Assembly: GCA_012523945.1 (NCBI GenBank)
Contig: JAAYSO010000018.1
Span: forward strand, 1 to 42,162
DNA: 42,162 nt
Reading direction: 5' to 3'
Source of the DNA: Bacillota bacterium
Lineage (GTDB): Bacteria; Bacillota; Dethiobacteria; Dethiobacterales; Dethiobacteraceae
The notes beneath the pieces were generated by a model. The model made no database searches. It saw only the letters and a list, made by a program, of their open reading frames with translations, and had not been told where the DNA came from. Of this stretch, positions 9,701 through 17,107 are shown piece by piece; the first letter of the stretch is position 1, and every line of letters begins with the position of its first letter. The translations under genes were made by a program, and so were the position numbers.

Positions 9701-10393
9701 TATCCTTTTACAAAAGCAAAATTACCGGCTAAATTGTCTGTGACAGAAATCAAAAGACGTTTTGCCCGGGCAGAACTGGGTGAGGGAGAGGCCCAGGCAC
9801 TGATGGCAACACAGTGGAAGCGACCGGAGTTTTTGCAGAAAAGAAAGGGACTTACTGCAGTGGAAAGGGGACAACTATATCACACCGTTTTACAGCACCT
9901 GGATCTGGACTTGCCTGTGGATACAGCAGGTGTTATGCAGCAAATGGAGACTATGGCTGGGAAGGGCATTATTGACAGAGATGTTTTGCCTGCCCTAAAC
10001 CCTGATCATATCGCCGCTTTTTTCCGGACGGAAGCAGGTATGCTTGTGCTCGAATATAAAGACAGGGTGCTGCGGGAATGGCCCTTTACACTTGCTTTGC
10101 CGTTATCAGAACTCAAAGGGGAAGAAGTTGCTGCGCAGACAGGTAAAACTGACGAGACAATTATTATCCAGGGTATTATTGACCTTTTAATTCCCACACC
10201 TTCAGGTTTTATTCTTGTGGATTACAAAACAGATCGCGATGTTCACTCTTTATTGCAAAAGTATGGCATGCAGCTGGATTATTATGTACGTGCCGTCAGG
10301 CAGATTTTAAAACAGCCTGTAGTCGCCGTCTATCTCTATGCCATCTCAGCCAAACAAGTTATCAGGGTAGAGCAAAACTGTTACACAAGATGA
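6728..10393 (+). CDS. addA: ATP-dependent helicase/nuclease AddA
   Basis: This 1221-aa UvrD-like helicase and nuclease is the partner of AddB in recombinational repair. The motifs appear in order: LLVSAAAGAGKTAVLVERI (Walker A), VVTFTEAAAAEMRERI (Ia), VDEYQDINPVQ (Walker B), MVGDVKQSIYRFR (III), IMSIHKAKGLEFPVVFL (V) and LLYVALTRAREKL (VI). A C-terminal RecB-type nuclease follows, with RGQLYHTVLQHLD and GIIDLLIPTPSGFILVDYKTD near residue 1163, whose Asp and Lys are catalytic. Length and domain order are normal. The ATG at 6728 sits inside the end of addB, with GGAGGG just upstream. No clear terminator follows; the next transcript begins at its own promoter near 10452. Confidence 0.96.
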   Translation: MTNKWTEEQWAAISTDGCNLLVSAAAGAGKTAVLVERIIRLLCDPHKPLDIDKLLVVTFTEAAAAEMRERIGAALEKEIVESRRFELLKQLSLLNGASISTLHAFCLEVIRRYFYLVDLDPTFRIADEQEAGLLRQDAVEEVLEEAFAREEADFLEFVQSYGGRTSDEALPDLILRLYSFAWSNPWPEAWLQEALSYYQDCSETGAEVWLEPIKEKLNLLLQEAAACLERALSLCLEPNAPAMYEDVLQQEQEQVQNLKALLSEPWELLREAWSGIHFPRLPQAKDVDQDLKVEIQRLRNRAKTILQEATQAYFYRSLPEFVAEVKRLVPKVNVVIQLVRQFADKYTAAKKKAGVLDFNDLEHYCLEILLEKNNGQPEPSAAAIELQERFAQVLVDEYQDINPVQDTILQLVSRRGKDTANLFMVGDVKQSIYRFRMGDPGLFLQKYRDYSAGGDAGKLIQLSRNFRCRNNIVLAVNYLFAQLMTKTMEIEYDSDAALVFGAHYPATDVVPTMEKEPVEIILVEKKPEETTGEAEDLTAVEREGVIVAQKIQELKQKNLHVFDPAKGGYRPLAYRDIVILLRSTANRADKLAEILARFQIPAYAELESGYFAATEVAVMLSLLRVVDNPQQDIDLAAVLRSPFVGCSVEELATIRRLGGKDCNFWQAVKAAAKTQMPALAEKLQNFLLKLERWRTMARREKLATFIAAVYRESGYADFVAGMPDGVRRLANIRALFSRARQFDRFSRQGLRRFLQFIEQLEKQGEDLGAARVLGENEDVVRIMSIHKAKGLEFPVVFLCDTGKKFNLQDQREDFLLHRQYGLAPIIVDVQAKIRYPSLPYLALRLLGEAETKAEELRLLYVALTRAREKLIIIGSLEKMEKTVSSWQDVVGRTGEKLPAYFLRNANSFLDWLLAALRRHPGIVAGEESIPADNCKPRFSLTLIPQLEEVAVSADDQALQEEIKSALLALQPLPLKTDEKVAKMVAERLNFVYPFTKAKLPAKLSVTEIKRRFARAELGEGEAQALMATQWKRPEFLQKRKGLTAVERGQLYHTVLQHLDLDLPVDTAGVMQQMETMAGKGIIDRDVLPALNPDHIAAFFRTEAGMLVLEYKDRVLREWPFTLALPLSELKGEEVAAQTGKTDETIIIQGIIDLLIPTPSGFILVDYKTDRDVHSLLQKYGMQLDYYVRAVRQILKQPVVAVYLYAISAKQVIRVEQNCYTR

Positions 10394-10451
10394 GCGTCTG
10401 GGTAATTAAAACTCGCTAATTAATCGTAGCCATCAAGAGAGCAGATAAATA

Positions 10452-10480
10452 TTGACAGCTTTTTCTTTTCTTTTTATAAT
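10452..10480 (+). promoter_or_regulatory. Sigma-A promoter of cobT
   Basis: A perfect consensus TTGACA (10452-10457) and TATAAT (10475-10480) are separated by 17 bases. It lies just upstream of the cobalamin riboswitch, so leader transcription should be strong and control should fall on the riboswitch. Confidence 0.9.
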
Positions 10481-10502
10481 CTAATTAAAAGAAAATAAAA
10501 CA

Positions 10503-10680
10503 TGGGTTTATGGTGCCGCATTTTGCGGAGAATAGGGAATCGGGTGCAAGTCCCGAGCGGTCCCGCCACTGTAACCGGAGAGAAACTGCCAGGCGTATGC
10601 CGTTTGCCACTGTCTTCATGATGGGAAGGCGGCAGGGACGTTGAACCGGAAGCCAGGAGACCTGCCATAAGCTCACGTTT
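10503..10680 (+). ncRNA. Cobalamin riboswitch
   Basis: The conserved blocks of the class I AdoCbl riboswitch are visible in order: GGTGCC near 10512, GGGAATCGGGTGCAAGTCCC (10535-10554), GCGGTCCCGCCACTGTAACCGG (10557-10577), and the B12 box AGCCAGGAGACCTGCC (10651-10666). It stands between a consensus promoter and a terminator ahead of cobT. Ligand binding is expected to favour termination and so shut off cobT when cobalamin is plentiful. Confidence 0.95.
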
Positions 10681-10697
10681 TAGGTTGGGATGATGGT

Positions 10698-10735
10698 AAA
10701 GTCCTTAAGCCAAACTGTGCTTGAGGACTTTTTTT
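10698..10735 (+). terminator. Riboswitch expression-platform terminator
   Basis: AAAGTCCTTAAGC pairs with GCTTGAGGACTTT over 13 base pairs (one G-T pair) and runs into seven Ts, between the B12 box and the cobT ribosome site. This is the probable regulated terminator of the leader. Confidence 0.88.
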
Positions 10736-10758
10736 ATTAAAAAATAGGAGGTATGTTT

Positions 10759-11817
10759 ATGGAAAAACTGAAAAGCACGCTGGAAAAAATTGCGCCGCCT
10801 GACCGGGAGCTGGAAAAAGAAGCCCAAAATTACCTAGACAGTTTAACGAAACCAGTTGGGAGTCTTGGTATTTTGGAGGAGATTGCCCGCAAAATTGCCG
10901 GCATTACAGGTGAATTAAAACCCAAGTGCCCGCAAAAAGCCTGCATTTTGATGGCCGGTGACCATGGAGTCGTTGCGGAAGGAGTCTCGGCCTACCCACA
11001 GGAAGTTACACCGCAGATGGTACTTAATTTTCTTTCCGGCGGGGCAGCCATGAATGTGCTGTCACGTCATGCCGGGGCAGAATTGATTGTGGTAGATATT
11101 GGCGTGGCTGCCGACTTGCCCGATGACCCGATTTTATTAAAACGAAAAGTAGCTTACGGGACCAACAATTTTGCGAAGGGACCGGCCATGACGCGTGAGC
11201 AGGCAGTGGCTGCTCTGGAAGTAGGGATAGAAGTGGCTGAAGACTGTATCAAAAGGGGTGCTTCCCTTTTGGGAACAGGTGAAATGGGGATCGGCAATAC
11301 CACGCCCAGTGCGGCCATCACTGCCTTTTATAAGCAATGTGATGCCCGGGAAGTTTGTGGCTTCGGTACAGGGTTAAATGAAGATTTACTGCAGCAAAAA
11401 GTAAAAGTTGTGGAAAAAGCCATTGCCATTAATCAACCACAGGCCGATGATACTTTGGATGTGCTGGCGAAAATAGGCGGTCTTGAAATCGCCGGGATGG
11501 CCGGGGTGATGCTGGCGGCGGCAGCAAACCGTAAACCTGTCATGATAGATGGCTTTATTTCCAGCGCAGCCGCTTTAATTGCCGCTCACCTGCATCCGCA
11601 TGCTGTGGATTATATGCTGGCTTCCCACCTCTCCGAAGAGCCGGGGCATGCCATTGCCCTGGAGATGCTGGGGATTAAACCGTTTTTGCGTATGAATATG
11701 CGTCTGGGTGAAGGCACAGGGGCAGCTTTAGCCATGCCCATTGTGGATGCGTCTTTAAAAATTATGCATGAAATGTCAACTTTTGCAGATGCCGGAATCT
11801 CCACTTCGCTGGTATAA
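10759..11817 (+). CDS. cobT: Nicotinate-nucleotide:dimethylbenzimidazole phosphoribosyltransferase
   Basis: CobT (352 aa) transfers the ribose phosphate of nicotinate mononucleotide to a lower-ligand base, giving the alpha-riboside phosphate used for the nucleotide loop of cobalamin. It shows TKPVGSLGILEEIA, LMAGDHGVVAEGVS, GTGEMGIGNTTPSAAI and the C-terminal RLGEGTGAALAMP. Glu318 in the last motif matches the catalytic Glu317 of the Salmonella enzyme. Start: two ATGs lie 6 bases apart. AGGAGG is 7 nt before the second (10759) but only 1 nt before the first, so 10759 is chosen. It stands alone behind a cobalamin riboswitch. With the CbiZ protein at 36175, this suggests salvage or remodelling of corrinoids. 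Confidence 0.96.
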   Translation: MEKLKSTLEKIAPPDRELEKEAQNYLDSLTKPVGSLGILEEIARKIAGITGELKPKCPQKACILMAGDHGVVAEGVSAYPQEVTPQMVLNFLSGGAAMNVLSRHAGAELIVVDIGVAADLPDDPILLKRKVAYGTNNFAKGPAMTREQAVAALEVGIEVAEDCIKRGASLLGTGEMGIGNTTPSAAITAFYKQCDAREVCGFGTGLNEDLLQQKVKVVEKAIAINQPQADDTLDVLAKIGGLEIAGMAGVMLAAAANRKPVMIDGFISSAAALIAAHLHPHAVDYMLASHLSEEPGHAIALEMLGIKPFLRMNMRLGEGTGAALAMPIVDASLKIMHEMSTFADAGISTSLV

Positions 11818-11832
11818 GGAAGTATTCCTCTA

Positions 11833-11868
11833 AGCATGATAGAGACAACAAGCTATCATGCTTTTTTT
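11833..11868 (+). terminator. Terminator of cobT
   Basis: AGCATGATAG pairs with CTATCATGCT around a 10-base loop and is followed by seven Ts, 15 bases after the cobT stop. Confidence 0.9.
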
Positions 11869-12006
11869 ATAGTTTTTGAGCTAAACCTTTGAAGCCGCGC
11901 TGAAAAGTAAATTTAGCAAAAGTATTAAAAAAGCATTAGTTTTGTAGTATGATGCAGGAGAAGGCGCAATGGCCGAAAAATAAGCAATGAAAAGGCGGAT
12001 TTGAGG

Positions 12007-12267
12007 ATGCAAGCAGCGGAAATCTTTGTTTTAAGCTTGAACTTATTAGCCTTTCTCCTGATGTTTTATGACAAACTTGTCGCCAAGGGCAGAAGATTTC
12101 GCGTCCCGGAGAAAGTACTTATCATGCTGGCAATTATGGGAGGCAGTGCCGGCATTTGGTTAGGAATGAAAATCTGGCGGCATAAAACAAAACATAGACT
12201 GTTTAGTTTAGGCATACCATTAATTATTTTTTTGCAAGTGGCACTGCTGCTTTATTGGCAGCTTTAA
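12007..12267 (+). CDS. DUF1294 membrane protein
   Basis: This small protein of 86 aa has a first hydrophobic helix, a basic loop (DKLVAKGRRFRVPEK), then MGGSAGIWLGMKIWRHKTKH and a last helix. The G-x-W-x-G-M-x-x-x-x-H-K-T pattern is typical of the DUF1294 family, whose function is unknown. The ATG at 12007 is preferred over the TTG at 12001, because AAGGCGG lies 8 nt before the ATG. It precedes the rhomboid gene by 24 bases, so the two are probably cotranscribed. Confidence 0.8.
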   Translation: MQAAEIFVLSLNLLAFLLMFYDKLVAKGRRFRVPEKVLIMLAIMGGSAGIWLGMKIWRHKTKHRLFSLGIPLIIFLQVALLLYWQL

Positions 12268-12291
12268 TGATCTAAGCAAGGGGGCGGTTCT

Positions 12292-12960
12292 TTGATTCCG
12301 CTTAGGGATACAGTCCGTACACGTATTTTTCCTTATGTTAATATTTTACTGATTGGATTGAATATCTATATTTTTGTCCGGCAATTGACGTTAAACTACC
12401 ACCAGCTTAATACAGCCGTTTTTACCTATGGTTTAATTCCGGAAAGATTGGTGGCAGAGTTGGCGGCAGGAAGGTTTATTTCTGCCTTGACGCCCCTTAT
12501 TACTTATCAGTTCATGCATAGCAGCTGGGTACATATTGGCAGTAATATGCTCTATCTTTGGGTTTTCGGCGATAATATTGAAGATCGTTTAGGTCATATA
12601 AAATATTTGCTTTTTTATCTCTTAATGGGGATTATTGCCGGTCTGGTACAAGTATTTTTTGATCCCGGGAGCAGTATTCCTATTATTGGGGCCAGCGGTG
12701 CTGTTGCCGGTATCCTGGGTGCTTATCTGATCAGCTGCCCACGCGCTCGTGTGGTTGCCCTGATTCCTGTTATTTTTCTCTTTACAGTGGCCGAAGTTCC
12801 CGCCGTCATTTTTTTAGGTTTTTGGTTTATACTGCAGGTTTTTTCCGGTGTAGCCAGTATAGGGGTCAATGTATCCGTGGCATGGTGGGCTCATATCGGA
12901 GGTTTTGTGGCCGGGCTGGGACTGGTGAACTTATTTGGCAAACGCATAAAATGTCAGTAA
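12292..12960 (+). CDS. Rhomboid-family intramembrane serine protease
   Basis: The protein is 222 aa with about six membrane segments. It carries the rhomboid signature: FMHSSWVHIGSNMLYLWVFG in the loop and helix 2 region, the nucleophile Ser135 in GASGAVAGILGAY, and His201 in WWAHIGGFVAG. The Ser-His dyad is intact, so it should be an active protease that cuts membrane-anchored substrates within the bilayer. The start is TTG 12292, with AAGGGGGCGG upstream; IPLRDTVRTRIFPYVN is the usual N-terminus of the bacterial subgroup. The gene ends ahead of a strong terminator. The substrate cannot be told from context. Confidence 0.92.
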   Translation: MIPLRDTVRTRIFPYVNILLIGLNIYIFVRQLTLNYHQLNTAVFTYGLIPERLVAELAAGRFISALTPLITYQFMHSSWVHIGSNMLYLWVFGDNIEDRLGHIKYLLFYLLMGIIAGLVQVFFDPGSSIPIIGASGAVAGILGAYLISCPRARVVALIPVIFLFTVAEVPAVIFLGFWFILQVFSGVASIGVNVSVAWWAHIGGFVAGLGLVNLFGKRIKCQ

Positions 12961-12970
12961 TACGTAAAAT

Positions 12971-13012
12971 AAAGCAGCGTCGGGTTGAAATGCCCCTCGC
13001 TGCTTTCATTTT
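12971..13012 (+). terminator. Terminator after the rhomboid gene
   Basis: AAAGCAGCG pairs with CGCTGCTTT, with an inner GGG/CCC stem, followed by CATTTT. It lies 10 bases past the rhomboid stop and just before the convergent DUF456 gene. Confidence 0.75.
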
Positions 13013-13046
13013 AAAAGTTGATTTTACCGGGAGAAAATATATGTAT

Positions 13047-13526
13047 TTAAATGGCAATGAAAAATGAAATTATCATCAAAATACCAATGATGATTTTTAA
13101 AACAGTTCCCCCGACTACGCCAATTAAAGTGCCAAAACCTGCGTACACGGCCTGATCAAAATTTTTACGCCCGAAAATCATCTCTGCGATGATGGCCCCG
13201 CACACAGGACCGATAATAAACCCGAAAGGCCCGAAAAAGATGATTCCCACCACTGCTCCCAGGAAAACACCCCAGATGGCAAAGCGACTGCCGCCATACC
13301 GTTTAGTGCCAACCGCCGCAAAAAGGAAGTCAATAAAAAAGGTCAGGACTAAAGCCATACCCTGCAACAGGTAAAAATTTGCCGAAAGTGTTTTAAAGCC
13401 TGTCAGTAAACCGTAAATGATCATGCCGGCATAAATCAAAATCGTACCCGGCAGTACCGGAAGCACAGTACCAGCTAACCCCAGTAAAAACAGTAGAATG
13501 GCCAAACCCAGCGCAAACCCAGTCAT
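13047..13526 (-). CDS. DUF456 glycine-rich membrane protein
   Basis: A 159-aa membrane protein with four to five hydrophobic segments and many Gly residues (GVFLGAVVGIIFFGPFGFIIGPVCGAIIAE). This matches the DUF456 family, widespread in Firmicutes and actinobacteria and without a known function. The start ATG at 13526 has GGGGGG 6 nt upstream. The VLPVLPGTILIYAG segment near the N-terminus is a family hallmark. The gene is monocistronic, convergent with the rhomboid gene and divergent from the phosphorylase gene. Confidence 0.82.
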   Translation of the reverse strand: MTGFALGLAILLFLLGLAGTVLPVLPGTILIYAGMIIYGLLTGFKTLSANFYLLQGMALVLTFFIDFLFAAVGTKRYGGSRFAIWGVFLGAVVGIIFFGPFGFIIGPVCGAIIAEMIFGRKNFDQAVYAGFGTLIGVVGGTVLKIIIGILMIISFFIAI

Positions 13527-13571
13527 GTAATTCCCCCCGTAAAAAGTCTCGTTTTATATTATTCTGGCAAA

Positions 13572-13601
13572 TTGTGTCGGTTCCTGCATGCAAGGTATAA
13601 T
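13572..13601 (+). promoter_or_regulatory. Putative promoter of the glucan phosphorylase gene
   Basis: TTGTGT and TATAAT (13596-13601) are separated by 18 bases, about 70 bases upstream of the start codon. The -10 is perfect and the -35 is partial. Confidence 0.5.
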
Positions 13602-13669
13602 CTGCCCGCACCAATTGCAAAATAAACATGAAATGAAAAAAGGACGGTGATGACGGCATAGGCCGGAAG

Positions 13670-15367
13670 ATGATGAAACAAAGTGCAGAACTGCCACGGG
13701 TTGCTTATTTTTGTATGGAATTCGGCTTAAATTCCCAACTACCAATTTATGCCGGGGGGCTGGGGATTTTAGCCGGTGATTTTTTAAAAGCAGCCGGTGA
13801 TTTAAATTTGCCGGTGGTGGGTATTGGGATTCTCTGGAGGCAAGATTACACGGAACAGTTTATCGGTGAAGATGGCTGGCCGTATGATCTGTTTCCGGAT
13901 TATGATTTTGCTTTCGTCAAAGATACGGGAATAACCGTCACGGTGCAAATAGAAGGCAAAGACGTTCACTGCAAGGTGCGTTTAGTAGATGAGTATGGTA
14001 ATGTGCCCCTCTATCTTTTAGATGCAAGCCAGTCACAGGAATTTAATTGGGTGACAAATAAACTTTATAGCGGCAGCAGTTATGACCGCATTGCCCAGGA
14101 AATAGTTTTAGGTATAGGCGGGGTGCGCTTATTGCGCGCTCTGGGGATAGAAGTGGATATTTACCATTTTAATGAAGGGCATGCGGTACTGGCCGGGCTT
14201 GAATTAATCCGGGAAAAAATGGCGGAAGGCATGTCCTTTGAAGACGCTTGGCAGGCAACCCGCCGGCAAGTGGTTTTTACCACACATACTCCTGTGGCAG
14301 CCGGCAATGAAAAACATGATCACGGTGAACTGCAAAAATTAGGCGCTTATAATGGTTTGAATTATGAGCAGATGGTCCGGCTGGGAGGCGATCCTTTCAA
14401 TATGACGGAAGCTGCTTTGCGCTTAAGCATAGTTGCCAATGCCGTTTCCAATTTGCACGGGCATACAGCCAGGGCCATGTGGAGGCATGTAGCCGATACC
14501 AGCCCCATTATCTCCATTACAAACGGTGTGCATGTACCTACCTGGCAAGCGCCTGAAATTCACCGTGCTTTTAAAAAAGGAGAAGATCTCTGGCAACCCC
14601 ATATGAAGATGAAAAAGGAACTGGTGGAATTTGCCGGGCAACATACTGATGCCAGGTTGAATCCGGAGCGCCTGATTGTGGGGTTTGCCAGAAGAGCTGC
14701 CGGGTATAAGCGTTCTGACTTGATTTTCCGTAATGCGGAAGTGATTGACCCGTTACTTCAGGAGGGCAAATTACAGCTTGTTTTTTCCGGAAAAGCTCAC
14801 CCCGAGGATGAGGAAGGTAAACGTATAATTCGTGATTTGGTGAGAATGGACAAAAAATATAAAGATTCTGTTGTGTTTTTGGAGAACTACAATATGGAAA
14901 TTGCCCGCCTGCTGATTCGGGGCTGTGATGTGTGGCTCAACAACCCTATGCGGCCTTTAGAAGCATCCGGCACATCAGGCATGAAGGCTGCTATGAACGG
15001 AGTATTAAATTTAAGTGTGGTGGACGGTTGGGTGGGTGAAGGCCCGCAGCACGGCGTCTCCGGTTGGCTACTTGATGCTCACCACACCGATACTGATCCC
15101 GAGCAGCAAAACTTAAATGACCTGCAGGCACTGTATAAAGTTCTTTTTCATGAAGTTATTCCCACTTACTATGAGAGGCGAGATTATTGGCTGGATATGA
15201 TGCGGGCAAGTATTGATATGTCACACTTTAAATTTTCCGCGACAAGGGTGGTGCGGGAATATTATGAGTTAATGTACCGCAGTGCCATGGACAGTCAGGA
15301 TGAGATTACCGCACCCTGGATGCTTCCCTATCGCTCCCGGGGTGAGCAGTACCCATATCCAAATTAA
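13670..15367 (+). CDS. glgP: Alpha-glucan phosphorylase (GT35, short type)
   Basis: This 565-aa enzyme should release glucose-1-phosphate from glycogen or maltodextrins in the cytoplasm, using pyridoxal phosphate. It begins VAYFCMEFGLNSQLPIYAGGLGILAGD and has FTTHTPVAAGNEKHD, ITNGVHVPTW, GFARRAAGYKRSDL and EASGTSGMKAAMNG. Lys439 in the last motif should bind the cofactor. It is far shorter than the classical enzymes of over 800 aa. It lacks the N-terminal DUF3417-type region and corresponds to the compact bacterial and archaeal alpha-glucan phosphorylase group. Two ATGs stand in tandem at 13670 and 13673, and the ribosome site is weak. No other glycogen gene is nearby, and a terminator follows. 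Confidence 0.9.
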   Translation: MMKQSAELPRVAYFCMEFGLNSQLPIYAGGLGILAGDFLKAAGDLNLPVVGIGILWRQDYTEQFIGEDGWPYDLFPDYDFAFVKDTGITVTVQIEGKDVHCKVRLVDEYGNVPLYLLDASQSQEFNWVTNKLYSGSSYDRIAQEIVLGIGGVRLLRALGIEVDIYHFNEGHAVLAGLELIREKMAEGMSFEDAWQATRRQVVFTTHTPVAAGNEKHDHGELQKLGAYNGLNYEQMVRLGGDPFNMTEAALRLSIVANAVSNLHGHTARAMWRHVADTSPIISITNGVHVPTWQAPEIHRAFKKGEDLWQPHMKMKKELVEFAGQHTDARLNPERLIVGFARRAAGYKRSDLIFRNAEVIDPLLQEGKLQLVFSGKAHPEDEEGKRIIRDLVRMDKKYKDSVVFLENYNMEIARLLIRGCDVWLNNPMRPLEASGTSGMKAAMNGVLNLSVVDGWVGEGPQHGVSGWLLDAHHTDTDPEQQNLNDLQALYKVLFHEVIPTYYERRDYWLDMMRASIDMSHFKFSATRVVREYYELMYRSAMDSQDEITAPWMLPYRSRGEQYPYPN

Positions 15368-15382
15368 AAAATACAGACAGTT

Positions 15383-15410
15383 AAAAGTCCCGGAAAAATC
15401 CGGGACTTTT
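15383..15410 (+). terminator. Terminator of the glucan phosphorylase gene
   Basis: AAAAGTCCCGG and CCGGGACTTTT form a perfect 11-bp stem with an AAAAAT loop; the T-tail is short. It lies 15 bases past the stop. Confidence 0.75.
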
Positions 15411-15511
15411 AATGTGGTGAAAAAGGTTTCTTTTATTCTCCGCAACTAATGGCATAAATAACTAAAAGGAGCTCATACTAATGCAATATAGAGAAACAAA
15501 AAGGTGAGGAA

Positions 15512-16150
15512 ATGAGTGAGGATATTTTTATTTCAGATGATTTAGAACCTACTGAAGCAGAACTTGTTTTCAAATCTACAACCAGCAAAAAATTTTTAAG
15601 TGGTGTGCGGGGACGGGCATCAAGAACGGGACGCAAAGGTCCTGTGATGACACCTGTTGATTTTTTAACCGGCAAAGCGAAAAAAGAATATATGCAAAAC
15701 AGTGAGGTGATAGTATACAATATGTATGAAAACAGAGTATTACCGTATGAAGAATTTAAAGAACTTCCCATTGAGAAACAAGTCGTTCTTATGACTAAAT
15801 GGCGGGAGGAAATTGCTACTAATGATATTATTCGTGATATGAAAATCTCCCGGAAAAAGTTCTATAGTGAAGTTTTAAAATCACTGGGTATTGAGACTAA
15901 ACCCAGGGGGCGACGGCCGAAAAAAACGGAAACCAATGGGGAAACACAAACAGATATGCAATTGGCACCCCAAGTTAATAAACAAGTTGTGCCTGCTGAA
16001 ACAAAAGTTGAACCGGCTTTCGCCGTAATTTTTTCCGGTGAATTTGAAGGACAGGTGGCGGCGATTCGCTTGGCACGCCTGGCAAGAATTTTAGATAACG
16101 ACGGCAAGTATGAAATTAAGTTTGAGATAAAAGAAATTAGTAGAGCTTAA
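15512..16150 (+). CDS. Putative DNA-binding protein with HTH and AT-hook-like segment
   Basis: I do not recognise this 212-aa protein as a named family. The N-terminal third is charged (GVRGRASRTGRKGPVMTPVD). Around residues 85-130, EEFKELPIEKQVVLMTKWRE is followed by NDIIRDMKISRKKFYSEVLK, which reads like a helix-turn-helix. The next segment, KPRGRRPKK, is AT-hook-like. A low-complexity Gln/Thr/Pro linker leads to a small C-terminal domain (AVIFSGEFEGQVAAIRLARLARIL...YEIKFEIKE) with a beta-alpha-beta look. I infer a chromosomal or regulatory DNA-binding protein. The start has AGGTGAGG just upstream. It is monocistronic, between two terminators. Confidence 0.72.
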   Translation: MSEDIFISDDLEPTEAELVFKSTTSKKFLSGVRGRASRTGRKGPVMTPVDFLTGKAKKEYMQNSEVIVYNMYENRVLPYEEFKELPIEKQVVLMTKWREEIATNDIIRDMKISRKKFYSEVLKSLGIETKPRGRRPKKTETNGETQTDMQLAPQVNKQVVPAETKVEPAFAVIFSGEFEGQVAAIRLARLARILDNDGKYEIKFEIKEISRA

Positions 16151-16151
16151 G

Positions 16152-16179
16152 CGCCTCTACGCTTTTAGGGGCGTTTTTT
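16152..16179 (+). terminator. Terminator after the HTH/AT-hook gene
   Basis: CGCCTCT pairs with AGGGGCG (one G-T pair) and six Ts follow. It begins 2 bases past the stop codon. Confidence 0.75.
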
Positions 16180-16323
16180 GCACGCAAATATAATTTTCAA
16201 AACCCCTAAATGGTAAGAAAAGCAAAAGCGCCGGCGAACAAATTGTAACAGGGCGGGAAGATGGGAATAAATATAAGTGCCCGGAAACTTTAAATCAGTT
16301 GAGCTGCTTTAACGGAGGTTAAA

Positions 16324-16785
16324 ATGGAAAAAGACGCCATTATTAAGAAACTCCAGTGGTTTTACGTTTTGGAGCTTAATCAAGTAAACCTTTATCTGGC
16401 ACAGAGTAAGCAAGTAGAAGATTTTTACCTTAGGCAAACACTTCTGCGTATTGCCGAGGTGGAACAGGGACATGTGGAAAATATCAGGGCTAAACTTCAG
16501 CTCTTAGGTGTTTCAGCTCCTGTGATGGGGGAAACAATAGCCCCCCTTGCAGGTATGGTGGGAGGTTTTGCAACGGGGAAGGCCGGCACCATTGCTTTGC
16601 TGAAAGCAAACATTGATCTGGAAGAAAAGGCCATGAAGGATTATAAGGATTTTATTTTGCGTGTGGGTAAAAATCATGAATTATTTGAGATGCTATGGGG
16701 TCATTTAATTGATGAAGATTTGCATACGGCTTGGTTTGCCAACAAAATGAAAGAGTTGGAGGAAAATATGGCAGGAAGGCAGTAA
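16324..16785 (+). CDS. Ferritin-like (diiron-type) protein
   Basis: A 153-aa, mostly helical protein. Candidate metal ligands follow the ferritin/COQ7-like spacing: Glu in YVLELNQVNLY, Glu and His in AEVEQGHVENI, Glu in DLEEKAMKDY, and Glu/Asp plus His in DEDLHTAWF. Between the helix pairs lies a hydrophobic Gly-rich stretch (GMVGGFATGKAGTIAL), as in membrane-associated COQ7-like proteins. A four-helix bundle holding two iron ions is likely. Possible roles are oxygen or peroxide defence or iron handling in an anaerobe, but no substrate can be named. The start ATG follows ACGGAGG with 7 nt spacing. The upstream region is AT-rich. Confidence 0.78.
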   Translation: MEKDAIIKKLQWFYVLELNQVNLYLAQSKQVEDFYLRQTLLRIAEVEQGHVENIRAKLQLLGVSAPVMGETIAPLAGMVGGFATGKAGTIALLKANIDLEEKAMKDYKDFILRVGKNHELFEMLWGHLIDEDLHTAWFANKMKELEENMAGRQ

Positions 16786-17107
16786 AGCAAAAAAAAACAC
16801 AAGTCGGGCAAAAATTTCAAGGTTGATTTTTTGCCTGTTTCTTCATACAATATGTTAAAGATAGGAAACTTACATTTTAGGAAAATGAAAGTTTTAATTT
16901 TTTTTCGAGAAAATACTTTTCCGGCAGGAAAAATTAGAAGGTGAGCAGAATATATAATTATGTGAAAACAATAACAATTTGCCAATAATGTTTAGCCGGA
17001 TGTGAGGTATTCCAGCTAGTTATTATAATTTCTCAAGTTATTTATTTCACTAATTATCCCAATTAACCCCAGAATATCATTCTTACCAGAAGGAGGCGGT
17101 GAGATCC
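16786..17107. other. AT-rich intergenic region before the mini-LysR gene
   Basis: No gene is visible in these 322 bases. A weak hairpin (GGCAAAAA 16807-16814 with TTTTTTGCC 16827-16835) may end the ferritin-like transcript. A TATAAT at 17024-17029 could be the -10 of the LysR-like gene, but its -35 (TGTGAG) is poor. An AGGAGG stands at 17091-17096. Confidence 0.45.

Noticed and set aside
10474-10676. Two leftward open reading frames of about 64 codons
   Set aside because: They lie wholly inside the cobalamin riboswitch on the opposite strand and have no ribosome site.
16807-16835. Terminator after the ferritin-like gene
   Set aside because: The stem is almost only A-T pairs and the loop is long, so it is noted in the gap description but not called.
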